Shown piece after piece: positions 8,061 to 17,997 of a DNA stretch of 64,000 bases. Every line of letters begins with the position of its first letter. The stretch's first letter is position 1. A program made the position numbers and the translations under genes. Origin of the DNA: Teredinibacter haidensis (lineage in GTDB: Bacteria > Pseudomonadota > Gammaproteobacteria > Pseudomonadales > Cellvibrionaceae); assembly GCF_014211975.1 (NCBI RefSeq), contig NZ_CP060084.1, forward strand, positions 2,418,001-2,482,000. The letters run 5' to 3'. Below the pieces are notes generated by a model. It saw only the letters and a program-made list of their open reading frames with translations, was not told where the DNA came from and did no database searches.

Positions 8061-10919
8061 ATGTCTAAAAACCAAACGATCAAGCGCAGACTCTACCAAC
8101 TTTTTCTTATCCCCTGCGTTCTATCACTGCTCATCCTATCGGTGGGCTACTACTTCCTTCACGATCAATTTATTGCTGATCAGAAGCTAGAGCGGGAAAC
8201 CTTTATCCTCTCGCTTTTCAATGATTTTTCGGGAAAGCGAGAGGTCGACGCCGCACTTCTTGATCAGGTGGCTATGGCGCTATTGGCGATGGAAGGCTTT
8301 CGCACGCTCGCGGTTGTGGATAATAACTTTCACCCCCTTTGGCTACGAGGCTTGCCCATAAGCCCAGCTGGCGACGCTGTCGTTAGCGTAATTTCCCACG
8401 CAAAGGAAAATAATAGCAGCTATTGTAAAGGCCATATTTGTTACACCCTGATTCAAACAAAAATAACATTATCTGAAAACCAAAAGGATGCCTACAGCCC
8501 CCACGCAATTTTAGTTGTCACCGATGAACTGAATTATTCCATTGTCAGCTACCAGGCTGCTCTTATCATCGTGATAATCTTCGGCCTATGTTTATTGGTG
8601 GCGATTGTATATCTACACAAATTTCAGCAGATGTTTTTGGACCCTCTGGAAAAAATTCATGCGGGAATACATGAATTCATCAGCGGTCGCTACGAACGTT
8701 ATATCCCCACAAAAAACAGTAGCGTTTATAGTGGTTTGACAAACGATATCAACAGCTTGGCAAAACTTCAAAAAGCTGCACAGGAGAATTTGCAGCAAAA
8801 TATCGATCAGTCAACCGCAGAGCTTCGTGAAACACTGGAAACCGTAGAAATTCAAAATATTGAATTGGATATAGCCCGTAAAAGTGCTCTTCAATCCAGC
8901 CGAGTTAAATCTGAATTTTTAGCCAACACCAGTCATGAAATCCGCACACCGCTAAACGGCATTATCGGGTTTTCAGAGTTACTTAAAAAAACTGAGTTAA
9001 ATACTCTACAAAAAGAATACCTGGAAACTATCGATGAATCAGCAAAAGGATTGCTGACAATTATTAATGATATTCTCGATTTCTCACGCCTGGAAATTGG
9101 CAAGCTAACACTGGAATACAAACCCGTACGCCTACGACAGGTTATCGAAGAATCATTGCGTTTACAGGCACCGTCAGCCCAAGAAAAGAACTTACGTCTG
9201 CTAACGATTATTGATCACGATATCCCTGAACATTTACTAGGCGACCCACTGCGCCTGAAGCAAGTACTCACGAATCTATTATCCAACGCTATTAAATTTA
9301 CCAACTCCGGTTATATTCTGGTTAATGTATCCAAAGATGACCGCGCCGATAACCAGATTACACTTCAGTTTCGCATTACCGATAGTGGTATTGGTCTAAA
9401 CCAGGCGCAACAAGAAGAGCTGTTCGATGCTTTCACCCAGCTAGATTCCAGTGAAAGTCGCGCTCACGGAGGAACGGGGTTGGGCTTAGCCATTGCCAAG
9501 GGACTGGTAGACCGCATGAATGGCCAGATTGGTGTGGAAAGCGAACCCGGTAGAGGCGCTACATTTTGGTTTACTTCCATCCTGGGGAAAAACCCGAATG
9601 CAGCCAATACCAATGGTTATCTAACAGGAACACTTCGCAATATACGAGTCCTGGTTTATGACAATGCCTCCATGAGCCGTACCGAAATCACTCACTACCT
9701 ACGCGGCTGGGGAGCAGAAGTTACTGAGATCAACCGGTTTGACGAAATTGAGGCGCACACAGAGGAGGCATGTAGAAATGGTCAAATACACCTCGCCATT
9801 ATCGATGCCCAAATTGACGATAAGACTTTCGATAAATCCAAGCTGCGCGAGATCATTGATAGGCTTAATCAAGACTACTCCATTCCCGTAGTTGTGCCTG
9901 CGTCTGCCTCCATACAACGCTTGATTGAACCGGCTATTACCAACACCCACAGCACCATTATTCAGCGTCCAATCCTGTGCAACCGTCTACATCAGAGCGT
10001 GTGCGAGCAACTCGGGATTATTATTGCTGATACCGCACATGACATCCCCATAAACGACAGTAAAATACCAGAGGAGCATAACGAGATCCATATTCTCGCG
10101 GTCGATGACAACCCCGCAAACCTGCGCCTTGTAACCGAACTGTTAAAAGATATTGACGATGTCCATGTTGTCGCTATCGACAACGGCGCGGACGCACTCA
10201 GAGCCAATGAAAACAACCATTTTGACCTTATTTTAATGGATATCCAAATGCCGGGAATGGATGGTCTCGAAGCAACACGAGAGCTGCGAAAACGCGAAAA
10301 CCCCGACCACCGTACGCCTGTAGTGGCGCTCACCGCTCACGCAGTAAACGAACAAAAATCCAAGCTTTTACTTGCGGGAATGGACGATTACCTCACCAAA
10401 CCAGTAAGCGAAAATGAACTGCGTCATATTATAGATCGCTGGGTATCAAGAAATCCCCACAAGCGGGTCGCCAGAAATAAAGATGTGGCAACCGCTACGG
10501 TACCTGGATCACCGCACACTGATGTTGCCCCTCAGGAGCGCGAAGCATTGGTTAGCATTCGACAATCCCTGGAGCTGGCTAAAAACAAGCCCGACCTCGC
10601 CAGAGATATGTTAAACATGCTATTAGATTCACTCCCTTCAGCTCGTGCAGATATCAATACCTATTTGTCGGAAGGCAACCATAAGGAATTACAGGAAGTC
10701 ATTCACAAGCTCCATGGCGGATGCTGTTATTGCGGCGTACCGCGGCTAAAAAAATATAGCTCCGATCTGGATGTAAAACTGCAAACAGCCCTGCAAAACG
10801 ATGAGCAACCGCCGCTGCTGGAAGAAAAAATTTCTCAACTTATCGGTGTCATTGATCAAATGCTGAAGTGGCATAAGTCAGTCGACGTAGATGCGCTATT
10901 CGAAGCTGATACACATTAG
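8061..10919 (+). CDS. barA: Hybrid sensor histidine kinase BarA/GacS
   Basis: The 952-residue tripartite kinase has two membrane segments (about 12-34 and 166-186) around a periplasmic sensor, a HAMP linker, a HisKA domain with phospho-His H292 in SHEIRTPLNG, an HATPase domain (DSGIGL, GGTGLGLAI), a degenerate receiver-like region (about 527-650), a true receiver with Asp727 (LILMDIQMPG) and an HPt domain with His885 (HKLHGG). The order is that of BarA/GacS, which phosphorylates UvrY/GacA and controls CsrA-sequestering small RNAs, hence carbon storage, secretion and biofilm switches. It is divergent from cysM-relA, as in pseudomonads. The cognate regulator is not in the window. The gene is intact. 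Confidence 0.95.
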   Translation: MSKNQTIKRRLYQLFLIPCVLSLLILSVGYYFLHDQFIADQKLERETFILSLFNDFSGKREVDAALLDQVAMALLAMEGFRTLAVVDNNFHPLWLRGLPISPAGDAVVSVISHAKENNSSYCKGHICYTLIQTKITLSENQKDAYSPHAILVVTDELNYSIVSYQAALIIVIIFGLCLLVAIVYLHKFQQMFLDPLEKIHAGIHEFISGRYERYIPTKNSSVYSGLTNDINSLAKLQKAAQENLQQNIDQSTAELRETLETVEIQNIELDIARKSALQSSRVKSEFLANTSHEIRTPLNGIIGFSELLKKTELNTLQKEYLETIDESAKGLLTIINDILDFSRLEIGKLTLEYKPVRLRQVIEESLRLQAPSAQEKNLRLLTIIDHDIPEHLLGDPLRLKQVLTNLLSNAIKFTNSGYILVNVSKDDRADNQITLQFRITDSGIGLNQAQQEELFDAFTQLDSSESRAHGGTGLGLAIAKGLVDRMNGQIGVESEPGRGATFWFTSILGKNPNAANTNGYLTGTLRNIRVLVYDNASMSRTEITHYLRGWGAEVTEINRFDEIEAHTEEACRNGQIHLAIIDAQIDDKTFDKSKLREIIDRLNQDYSIPVVVPASASIQRLIEPAITNTHSTIIQRPILCNRLHQSVCEQLGIIIADTAHDIPINDSKIPEEHNEIHILAVDDNPANLRLVTELLKDIDDVHVVAIDNGADALRANENNHFDLILMDIQMPGMDGLEATRELRKRENPDHRTPVVALTAHAVNEQKSKLLLAGMDDYLTKPVSENELRHIIDRWVSRNPHKRVARNKDVATATVPGSPHTDVAPQEREALVSIRQSLELAKNKPDLARDMLNMLLDSLPSARADINTYLSEGNHKELQEVIHKLHGGCCYCGVPRLKKYSSDLDVKLQTALQNDEQPPLLEEKISQLIGVIDQMLKWHKSVDVDALFEADTH

Positions 10920-10952
10920 TCCGCAGCTTCTTTAGCAAAGAGCCATGGAGGC

Positions 10953-11654
10953 CTATTTAAAAAGCTCACGGCTCAGCAAGGGCTTATCGCCCAATAAAAA
11001 GCCAAGAGCTTGACGACATATTTTTTTTGCCGCTAAGCGCACGGCCTTATTCTGCCAGTCCTGCTGGACGATTCCGTTCAACAGTTCGCCACTAAACTGC
11101 TGCCGGGAAGAATACGGTAGGGAGTGATTAAAACCAGACTCTGGCTCAAAAAAATATAAGTTCTCAGGACTCGGCCTTATATCTTCACCTAGCGTATCCT
11201 GCAAAAAATTAATACCATAACCCAATTCCTGCAAAAACTTAAACTCAAACTCTCGCAGTAGAATATCTTCTTCACCGCGGGCCACTTCAGACAAGTACTG
11301 CAGGCAAACCTGATAGGCCGTAAATAATTGTGGGTGAGGGTCATCGGCAACTAACAACCTCTGAATTAATTCATTCAAATACAGCCCACAGTAAAGCGGA
11401 ACACCAGACACCAGCCAAGACGCTCGTTCCATCTCCACTTGAGAGAGGGTCTTAAGTTCACTTTTACCGTGAAAATTAACAATTAGAGGAGTAAATGACT
11501 GGGGCTTTGCAGAACCTAAATATTTTTTCCCTCCAACGCGAAAAGCAGTGCCAATTCGACCATAGCTTTGGGTAAACAGCTCAACTAGTATCCGGCTATC
11601 CGTATAATCACGCGTATGTAAGACGAAAGCGGGTTCATTTTCAGCATTTAACAT
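10953..11654 (-). CDS. recO: DNA repair protein RecO
   Basis: The 233-residue protein shows the RecO N-terminal OB fold (AFVLHTRDYTDSRILVELFTQ, YGRIGTAFRVGGKK) and an alpha-helical C-terminal domain without the four-Cys zinc site, as in most proteobacterial RecO proteins. RecO loads RecA onto SSB-coated DNA with RecR and anneals strands, acting in gap repair. It is the last gene of the rpoE-to-recO block, 18 bp after era, and converges with barA with only 33 bp between stops; I see no clear hairpin terminator there. Confidence 0.92.
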   Translation of the reverse strand: MLNAENEPAFVLHTRDYTDSRILVELFTQSYGRIGTAFRVGGKKYLGSAKPQSFTPLIVNFHGKSELKTLSQVEMERASWLVSGVPLYCGLYLNELIQRLLVADDPHPQLFTAYQVCLQYLSEVARGEEDILLREFEFKFLQELGYGINFLQDTLGEDIRPSPENLYFFEPESGFNHSLPYSSRQQFSGELLNGIVQQDWQNKAVRLAAKKICRQALGFLLGDKPLLSRELFK

Positions 11655-11672
11655 TTCCGGGTGCTTCTGAGC

Positions 11673-12563
11673 CTATTCATCAAAGCCCAGGCTGCGCAGG
11701 GCCCGCTCGTCATCCGACCAACCCCGCTTCACTTTCACCCATAGGTTCAACATAATTTTACTGTCGAACAGTTTTTCCATATCCAGGCGCGCTTGTTGAC
11801 CAATTTGCTTAATACGCTCCCCCTTGTCGCCAATCAGCATTTTTTTCTGCCCACTGCGTTCTACCAGAATGGCGGCACTGATGGTTATCAAGCGTCCTTC
11901 TTCAACAAACTCTTCGATTTCAACTGCTGTCTGATAGGGTACTTCATCGCCCAATTGCCGCGTTATTTTTTCCCTGACAATTTCTGAGGCAAGAAAGCGG
12001 GAGCTTTTATCGGTAATTTGATCTTCGGAGAAAAAATGCTCCCCTTCAGGTAAGAAAGCGGTAACCAGTGCTTCCAACTTATCGAGATTTTGGTTTTTCA
12101 AAGCTGAAATGGGTACCAACTCTGCGTTTGGCAACGCTTCCGATAAGCGCTGTAAATGGGGTAATAAATCCGCCTTATCATTAATCTGGTCGACCTTATT
12201 TATCGCAATAATCACCGGGCAACTCACATTGGCCACCTGCTGCTGAACCCAGACATCCTCTTCGGTCCACTGCACTTTATCCACAACAAAAACCACCACA
12301 TCAACGTCCTTTAGTGCCGACGAAGCCGTTTTATTCATATATTTGTTAATCGCTTTATCCTGCCCTTTGTGAATACCTGGTGTGTCCACAAACAGCATTT
12401 GCACTCTGCCAACAGTTTTAATACCCAACACATTGTTGCGAGTCGTCTGTGGCTTGCGAGAGGTAATACTTATTTTTTGCTCTAGAAGATGATTGAGCAG
12501 CGTGGATTTCCCCACATTTGGACGGCCGACAATGGCAATATAGCCAGATTTGGAAGAAGACAT
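11673..12563 (-). CDS. era: GTPase Era
   Basis: The 296-residue protein starts with a GTPase domain: G1 GRPNVGKST (13-21), G3 DTPG, and G4 NKVD, followed by a KH domain with the IGDKGERIKQIGQQAR segment near residue 240. Era is an essential GTPase that binds the 3' end of 16S rRNA and assists 30S maturation. It lies directly downstream of rnc and upstream of recO, a very widespread arrangement. Start ATG and length match the family. Confidence 0.97.
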   Translation of the reverse strand: MSSSKSGYIAIVGRPNVGKSTLLNHLLEQKISITSRKPQTTRNNVLGIKTVGRVQMLFVDTPGIHKGQDKAINKYMNKTASSALKDVDVVVFVVDKVQWTEEDVWVQQQVANVSCPVIIAINKVDQINDKADLLPHLQRLSEALPNAELVPISALKNQNLDKLEALVTAFLPEGEHFFSEDQITDKSSRFLASEIVREKITRQLGDEVPYQTAVEIEEFVEEGRLITISAAILVERSGQKKMLIGDKGERIKQIGQQARLDMEKLFDSKIMLNLWVKVKRGWSDDERALRSLGFDE

Positions 12564-12594
12564 ATATTTTCCTGTGGAATAACTCTAGGGCGTC

Positions 12595-13284
12595 TTAAGC
12601 AATGCCCAGGGTCTGTAGCATTTGCTCAGCAGCCATTTGTTCGGCATTGCGCTTGCTGCCAGCTATGGCTGTAGTGGGCGCATAGCCACGTCCAATATCG
12701 CAACTAACTTCAAACTCTGGAGAGTGTGATTGGCCGAAACAACGAAGCACTTCGTATTTAGGAAGTGGCTTTTTTCGCTCCTGCATAAATTCCTGCAGGC
12801 GGGTTTTAGAATCCTTTGCAGAAACATCGGGGGAAACACTTCGTAGTCGGCTGTCATACCAACGCAGCACCGTTTGCGCGCAAATATCCATCCCAGACTC
12901 TAGATAAATCGCTCCCAATATCGCTTCTACCGTATCCGCTAAAATCGACGCCCTGCGATAGCCACCGCTTTTTAGCTCCCCTTCACCCAGTTGCAGGTAT
13001 TCACCAAGATTAAATTCTTTGGCTATATCGGCGAGCGTGTCCCCTTTCACCAGATTAGCGCGCAAGCGTGTTAAATGCCCTTCTCTAACCTCAGGGAATT
13101 TTTGAAATAGCGCTTCGGCAATGATAAAGTTCAGCAACGAGTCACCGAGAAATTCCAGACGCTCGTTGTTGTGGCTCCCCACGCTACGATGTGACAGCGC
13201 TTTAAGCAGTAACGAATCATCCTTAAATTGATAACCCAGTGCGGAGCTTAGGCGCTCACTATTCAGTTTCGATAAGGTACTCAC
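12595..13284 (-). CDS. rnc: Ribonuclease III
   Basis: The 229-residue enzyme cleaves double-stranded RNA, including the rRNA precursor. It has the RNase III signature NNERLEFLGDSLLN (residues 39-52) with the catalytic Glu/Asp residues, a second acidic pair near DTVEAILGAIYLE, and a C-terminal double-stranded RNA-binding domain (about 155-225). The start is GTG at 13282-13284 and overlaps the end of the DUF4845 gene by 26 bp, so translation may be coupled. The N-terminal helix aligns with E. coli RNase III from this start. It belongs to the lepA-lepB-DUF4845-rnc-era-recO series. Confidence 0.96.
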   Translation of the reverse strand: MSTLSKLNSERLSSALGYQFKDDSLLLKALSHRSVGSHNNERLEFLGDSLLNFIIAEALFQKFPEVREGHLTRLRANLVKGDTLADIAKEFNLGEYLQLGEGELKSGGYRRASILADTVEAILGAIYLESGMDICAQTVLRWYDSRLRSVSPDVSAKDSKTRLQEFMQERKKPLPKYEVLRCFGQSHSPEFEVSCDIGRGYAPTTAIAGSKRNAEQMAAEQMLQTLGIA

Positions 13285-13669
13285 AACACTCTTCCGGGTT
13301 AGATGTATCCAACTGACTTTTAAAGGTTAAAACAACATCTATGTTACTGAACATATGAATACGCTTTTCATAGATATTATTAATCAATAATTTGTCTTTT
13401 TTACGAATTATCTTAAAACTCTTACCCTCTTCACCACGAACGTTGTTGATCATCATAAAACTATCCAACTTGCGGTATATAGTTCGCTTTTCCATATCCC
13501 CAAGATTGACTTCCTGTTCCGCAAGTGATTTTAATGCCCCGTCAATCGTAAATTTATCCAGATAATGTGGCCCTAAACGGAATAAGCAAAGCAGGAAAAA
13601 ACCTGCAACGGTAATTACAAGCAACCAGCCAATCGAGCCAATTCCCGCTTGAGCGTGTATAAGTTTCAT
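13259..13669 (-). CDS. DUF4845 membrane protein
   Basis: This is a small protein of 136 residues from the ATG at 13667-13669 (an upstream ATG at 13693 would add eight residues). One membrane segment near the N-terminus (SIGWLLVITVAGFFLLCLFRLGP) is followed by a hydrophilic, probably periplasmic domain, the DUF4845 layout. Genes of this family sit between lepB and rnc in many gammaproteobacteria; the function is unknown, and conservation of place next to signal peptidase I hints at an envelope role. It overlaps rnc by 26 bp. Confidence 0.85.
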   Translation of the reverse strand: MKLIHAQAGIGSIGWLLVITVAGFFLLCLFRLGPHYLDKFTIDGALKSLAEQEVNLGDMEKRTIYRKLDSFMMINNVRGEEGKSFKIIRKKDKLLINNIYEKRIHMFSNIDVVLTFKSQLDTSNPEECCEYLIETE

Positions 13670-13708
13670 ATCTTCAACCCGAAAAACGGTCATAAAAAGT
13701 TACGGCAA

Positions 13709-14572
13709 TCAAAGAGAACCTGCCCGGGAAAAACTTGGCAGACTAAAAAATTTGTCCCAGTGCATCCAAATGGCAAAAGCCTTGCCTACAATACGATCTT
13801 CCGGCACGAAACCCCAATCGCGACCATCAGAGCTATTGTCCCGGTTATCACCCATCATCAAATAGTGACCTTCGGGAACATCCCAACTACCATCGACACC
13901 TAAGCGACCGGGTATAGTGCATTTTCGCATCTTGTGCGATTCGCCATCCAAGTCCTCGTCAACCAGCATATAGCTGCCGCCACGGGCGATACACATATCC
14001 ATTTCTTTGATTTTCTCTATACCCACCAAGGCCTGCTTTGCCTCAGCACCATTAACGTATAGCACGTTATTGGTGTAACGAATCTTATCTCCGGGTAAAC
14101 CGATAACTCGTTTAATAAAATAACGGGACTCGTGAGGAGGAAAAAACACCATTACATCTCCACGCTCGGGCTCACCAACCGGAATAATTTTAGTGCGAAA
14201 TACAGGCATGCGAATGCCATAGGAAAATTTATTTACCGCAATAAAGTCCCCTACTTCCAGGGTGGGTACCATGGATTCAGACGGGATTTGAAAGGGCTCT
14301 ATAATAAAAGAGCGCAGCGCGAAAACCAGAAACAGTATGGGGAAAAACGATTTTGAGTATTCTACCAGAGCCGGTTCCGATGCTACAGCCATGTAGGCAT
14401 CCATATACTTTTTATCGCTGGGCTTATCGCCTTCACTTAAACCCGGAAACTGGGAATCTACATTGGCAACGGCCTGCTTGCGCGGCCCGCGCAAAAACGT
14501 AATGTCGTATAACCAAACAGCGCCCGTACCCGCGACGGCCGCCATCAAGATAAGAGGTAAATTAATATCCAT
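13709..14572 (-). CDS. lepB: Signal peptidase I
   Basis: The 287-residue membrane protease cleaves Sec and Tat signal peptides on the periplasmic side. An N-terminal membrane segment (3-25) and a second one (about 75-93) precede the catalytic domain. The nucleophile is Ser100 in IPSESMVPTL and the general base Lys154 in RYFIKRVIGLPGDKI; the C-terminal GDNRDNSSDGRDWG box is present. It lies 15 bp downstream of lepA in the usual lepA-lepB pair and ahead of the DUF4845-rnc-era genes. Confidence 0.96.
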   Translation of the reverse strand: MDINLPLILMAAVAGTGAVWLYDITFLRGPRKQAVANVDSQFPGLSEGDKPSDKKYMDAYMAVASEPALVEYSKSFFPILFLVFALRSFIIEPFQIPSESMVPTLEVGDFIAVNKFSYGIRMPVFRTKIIPVGEPERGDVMVFFPPHESRYFIKRVIGLPGDKIRYTNNVLYVNGAEAKQALVGIEKIKEMDMCIARGGSYMLVDEDLDGESHKMRKCTIPGRLGVDGSWDVPEGHYLMMGDNRDNSSDGRDWGFVPEDRIVGKAFAIWMHWDKFFSLPSFSRAGSL

Positions 14573-14587
14573 AACACTCCTGCTGAG

Positions 14588-16387
14588 TTAACTGTCTACT
14601 TTCAACACTGCCAGAAAGGCTTCCTGAGGTATCTCTACCCTGCCCACCTGTTTCATACGTTTTTTACCCGCTTTTTGCTTTTCCAACAGCTTTTTCTTAC
14701 GACTGATATCACCACCGTAACATTTTGCCGTTACGTTTTTACGCAGGGCTTTTACGGTTGTCCGGGCAACGACCTGGCCACCGATAGCGGCCTGAATCGC
14801 AACATCGAACATTTGCCGCGGAATCAGCTCTTTCATTTTATCTGCTAGGGCGCGGCCTTTGTAGTGAGCGTTATCTCGATAAACAATCAAGGCCAGAGCA
14901 TCGACCTTTTCTGAATTGATCAGCACATCTAATCGCACCAGCCTGGAGACTTCAAAACGTACAAAGTTGTAATCTAATGACGCAAATCCACGGCTCACCG
15001 ATTTTAACCTGTCGAAAAAGTCCATAACCACTTCGTTCATGGGCAATTCATAGCTCAGCGCCACTTGCCCCCCCACATATTGCAGGTTTTTCTGCACGCC
15101 ACGTTTTTCTACGCACAGTGTAATCACTGAACCGAGATACTCCGAAGGCACCAAAATATTGGCTTCGCATAACGGCTCTCGCATTTCTTCGATAAGTCCA
15201 ATATCTGGTAACTTCGAAGGATTATCCACATAAACCGTTTCGCCATCTGAGGTCACAACCTCATAAATTACGGTAGGTGCGGTGGTAATAAGATCAAGAT
15301 CGTATTCTCGCTCCAGGCGTTCCTGAATAATTTCCATATGCAGCATGCCCAGAAAACCGCAGCGGAAACCAAAACCCAGGGCATCGGAACTTTCAGGCTC
15401 ATAGAACAAAGAGGCATCGTTAAGGGTTAACTTTGCCAAAGCATCACGAAACGCTTCATAATCATCTGAACTGACTGGGAACAGACCGGCATACACCTGA
15501 GGCTTTACTTTCTTAAAGCCGGGTAAGGCCGCAACGTCTATCGTATTGGAATGAGTAATCGTATCCCCCACTGGGGCCCCGAGGATTTCCTTAATTCCCG
15601 CTACAACAAAACCCACTTCACCAGCCCTCAGAATGCCCGTCTCTGTGCGTTTTGGTGTAAATACACCTAACATATCGACTACATGAGCTTTACCAATGGA
15701 CTTGGCGACAATTTTTTGTTTGGTTTTGATTGTGCCCTGAGTCACTTTTACCAGAGACACTACACCGAGATAGTTATCGAACCAGGAATCGATAATCAGC
15801 GCTTGTAGAGGTGCCTCCACGTCGCCAACCGGCGCTGGCACCCCCTTAACAATCGATTCCAATACATCTTCAATACCCAGCCCTGACTTCGCGCTGCAGC
15901 GCACCGCTTCGGTCGCATCGATACCGATAATATCTTCAATTTCCTGAGCTACTCGATCGGGCTCGACCTGCGGCAAATCCATCTTATTGAGTACTGGAAT
16001 AACTTCCAGGCCTTGCTCGATTGCGGTATAGCAATTCGCGACAGACTGAGCCTCCACGCCCTGCGCAGCATCCACCACCAGTAACGCGCCTTCACAGGCC
16101 GCTAAAGAACGCGATACTTCGTAGGAAAAATCCACGTGCCCTGGCGTATCGATAAAGTTCAGTTGGTAGGTTTTACCATCCCTAGCATTGTAATCGAGGG
16201 TGACGCTTTGAGCCTTAATGGTAATACCGCGTTCGCGCTCCAAATCCATAGAATCTAGCACTTGAGCTTCCATTTCGCGAGCGGACAACCCTCCGCAATG
16301 CTGTATGAAACGATCAGCAAGGGTGGATTTACCATGGTCAATATGGGCGATAATGGAAAAATTTCGGATATGACTGAGATCTGTCAC
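14588..16387 (-). CDS. lepA: Elongation factor 4 (LepA)
   Basis: This is a 599-residue translational GTPase. G motifs are clear: IAHIDHGKSTLADRF (13-27), the DTPGHVDF switch II and NKMDLP. Domains II, III, V and the LepA-specific C-terminal domain follow, including the YKGRALADKMKELIPRQ region. LepA binds ribosomes and affects initiation, biogenesis or back-translocation. The start is GTG. It is separated from mucD by 145 bp that include a GC-rich hairpin, so lepA-lepB may form a sub-operon with partly independent expression. Confidence 0.97.
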   Translation of the reverse strand: MTDLSHIRNFSIIAHIDHGKSTLADRFIQHCGGLSAREMEAQVLDSMDLERERGITIKAQSVTLDYNARDGKTYQLNFIDTPGHVDFSYEVSRSLAACEGALLVVDAAQGVEAQSVANCYTAIEQGLEVIPVLNKMDLPQVEPDRVAQEIEDIIGIDATEAVRCSAKSGLGIEDVLESIVKGVPAPVGDVEAPLQALIIDSWFDNYLGVVSLVKVTQGTIKTKQKIVAKSIGKAHVVDMLGVFTPKRTETGILRAGEVGFVVAGIKEILGAPVGDTITHSNTIDVAALPGFKKVKPQVYAGLFPVSSDDYEAFRDALAKLTLNDASLFYEPESSDALGFGFRCGFLGMLHMEIIQERLEREYDLDLITTAPTVIYEVVTSDGETVYVDNPSKLPDIGLIEEMREPLCEANILVPSEYLGSVITLCVEKRGVQKNLQYVGGQVALSYELPMNEVVMDFFDRLKSVSRGFASLDYNFVRFEVSRLVRLDVLINSEKVDALALIVYRDNAHYKGRALADKMKELIPRQMFDVAIQAAIGGQVVARTTVKALRKNVTAKCYGGDISRKKKLLEKQKAGKKRMKQVGRVEIPQEAFLAVLKVDS

Positions 16388-16490
16388 TAGGGCTTGCTAC
16401 TCATTAAAAATTGGTCTGATCCGGCGGTTTTATCCGGCGGAAATTCGGTGGCGCAAGTCTACAGTATTTGGGGGGGCTAAGCTACGGAGT

Positions 16491-16516
16491 GCCGCCCGCA
16501 GGCCAATGCGGGCGGC
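16491..16516 (-). terminator. GC-rich hairpin between mucD and lepA
   Basis: GCCGCCCGCA (16491-16500) pairs perfectly with TGCGGGCGGC (16507-16516). It lies 17 bp after the mucD stop on the minus strand but lacks a T tract, so it may act as a pause, processing or 3'-end stabilising structure rather than a full terminator. Confidence 0.55.
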
Positions 16517-16532
16517 GGTATGCCATTCACGC

Positions 16533-17915
16533 CTATTGCAGACGAATTGTTCGAAACGTTGGCCGACCATCGCGGAAGAAACGAATAGGCTGCAAACTAT
16601 CAGATGGCAGCCCCTTAAGAACACGAACGTAATCATCCAGTGAATCAATCTGCTCAAACCCCAGCTGAGCAATAACGTCTCCCGGCGTAACACCGGCATC
16701 GGCAGCGACGCCAAGGGGGTCAACCTGTGTAACCAGCACACCACCACTGATGCGCCACTTATCACGCAGGGCAACATCTACGACTTCCACCACCAAACCT
16801 AAACGATCCGTACCCATACCGTTTTCAATGCTGGTAACTGACCCCGGCGTATCAGCCCCCTCAAGACGGCCAACAGTCGCATAAATGGTTTTGCGCTTCC
16901 CTTTTCGCATAACTACAACGGGAACTTCACTACCGGGAGATGTCGAGCCAACCACGTGAGGTAAGTCACCTGAGGTTAAAATGCTGTTCTTGTCAAACTT
17001 GAGAATAATATCACCAACCTGAATACCCGATTTATCTGCAGGGCCACCGGGCTCCATTTGCGCGACTAAGGCACCCTGAGGTTTTTTCAGCCCAAAGGAA
17101 TCCGCCAAGTTTTTATCCACTTCCTGAATCACCACGCCCAACCAACCGCGATCGACATGGCCCTTCTCTTTAAGCTGAGAGACAACATTCATAGCAACAG
17201 AAGAGGGAATGGCAAAGGACAAGCCGATAGATCCACCAGAGCGGGTATAAATTTGAGAGTTCACCCCCACAACCTTGCCCTCCATATTGAACAGTGGGCC
17301 ACCCGAGTTACCCGGATTAATCGCCACATCGGTTTGGATAAACGGCACATAGTTTTCGTTCTTGTCAGTCGGAATACTTCGACCAATCGCACTCACAATA
17401 CCGGCACTGGCCGAGAAATCCAGCCCGAAAGGAGAGCCAATGGCAACAACCCACTCGCCAATTCGAAGAGCGTCGTCTTTTGCCAGCTCCAGATAGGGAA
17501 GCTTCTCTTCATCCACTTTTAGTAACGCCAGATCGGAGCGAGGGTCAGAGCCAATTACCATGGCCTTGAACTCACGCCGATCAACCAGGCGGACAACAAT
17601 CTGATCCGCATCTTCTATAACGTGGTAGTTGGTTAACAGATAGCCATCACTAGAAATAAAAAAACCGGACCCCATGGAGTGCATATTGCGCTCAGGCATC
17701 TGCCTGGGCTCGAATAAATGGCGAAAAATATCGGGAATCTGTTGCCCTGGCGGCAAGTTAAACCCCCCCTGTTTCACCTTGGTTACTGTGTTGATCTTCA
17801 CTACCGCAGGCGAAGATTTTTCTATAAGCGGGGTAAAATCGGGAAGGTTGTAGCTGGCAGCAGAAACCACAACGGGCAACACCAGCAGAATAAACATCAA
17901 ACACCGAGCAATCAT
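16533..17915 (-). CDS. mucD: Periplasmic serine protease MucD/DegP family
   Basis: The 460-residue protein has an N-terminal signal peptide (MIARCLMFILLVLPVVVSAA), a trypsin-like domain with triad His98 (TNYHVI), Asp128 (SDLALL) and Ser204 (GNSGGPLF), and two PDZ domains (about 275-345 and 375-450). HtrA proteases degrade or refold misfolded periplasmic proteins. Its position immediately after rseA-rseB-rseC is that of mucD in the Pseudomonas algU-mucABCD operon, where it restrains envelope stress signalling. The hairpin in the 80-bp gap upstream may reduce readthrough from rseC. Confidence 0.95.
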   Translation of the reverse strand: MIARCLMFILLVLPVVVSAASYNLPDFTPLIEKSSPAVVKINTVTKVKQGGFNLPPGQQIPDIFRHLFEPRQMPERNMHSMGSGFFISSDGYLLTNYHVIEDADQIVVRLVDRREFKAMVIGSDPRSDLALLKVDEEKLPYLELAKDDALRIGEWVVAIGSPFGLDFSASAGIVSAIGRSIPTDKNENYVPFIQTDVAINPGNSGGPLFNMEGKVVGVNSQIYTRSGGSIGLSFAIPSSVAMNVVSQLKEKGHVDRGWLGVVIQEVDKNLADSFGLKKPQGALVAQMEPGGPADKSGIQVGDIILKFDKNSILTSGDLPHVVGSTSPGSEVPVVVMRKGKRKTIYATVGRLEGADTPGSVTSIENGMGTDRLGLVVEVVDVALRDKWRISGGVLVTQVDPLGVAADAGVTPGDVIAQLGFEQIDSLDDYVRVLKGLPSDSLQPIRFFRDGRPTFRTIRLQ

Positions 17916-17948
17916 TCGTCTTCTCCGAGAATGCGTTAATTAAAATCT

Positions 17949-17970
17949 CCCGACTCCGTTGACTGTCGGG
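17949..17970 (-). terminator. Weak hairpin between rseC and mucD
   Basis: CCCGAC (17949-17954) pairs with GTCGGG (17965-17970). On the minus strand it is followed by a moderately T-rich stretch just upstream of mucD. It may be a partial terminator or attenuator inside the operon; the stem is only 6 bp. Confidence 0.4.
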
Positions 17971-17997
17971 CTGCTATTCAGAACATAAAAGGAGGTA

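Noticed and set aside
16430..16777. 115-residue minus-strand frame
   Set aside because: It overlaps the mucD 3' end and a GC-rich hairpin in another frame, with no protein pattern.
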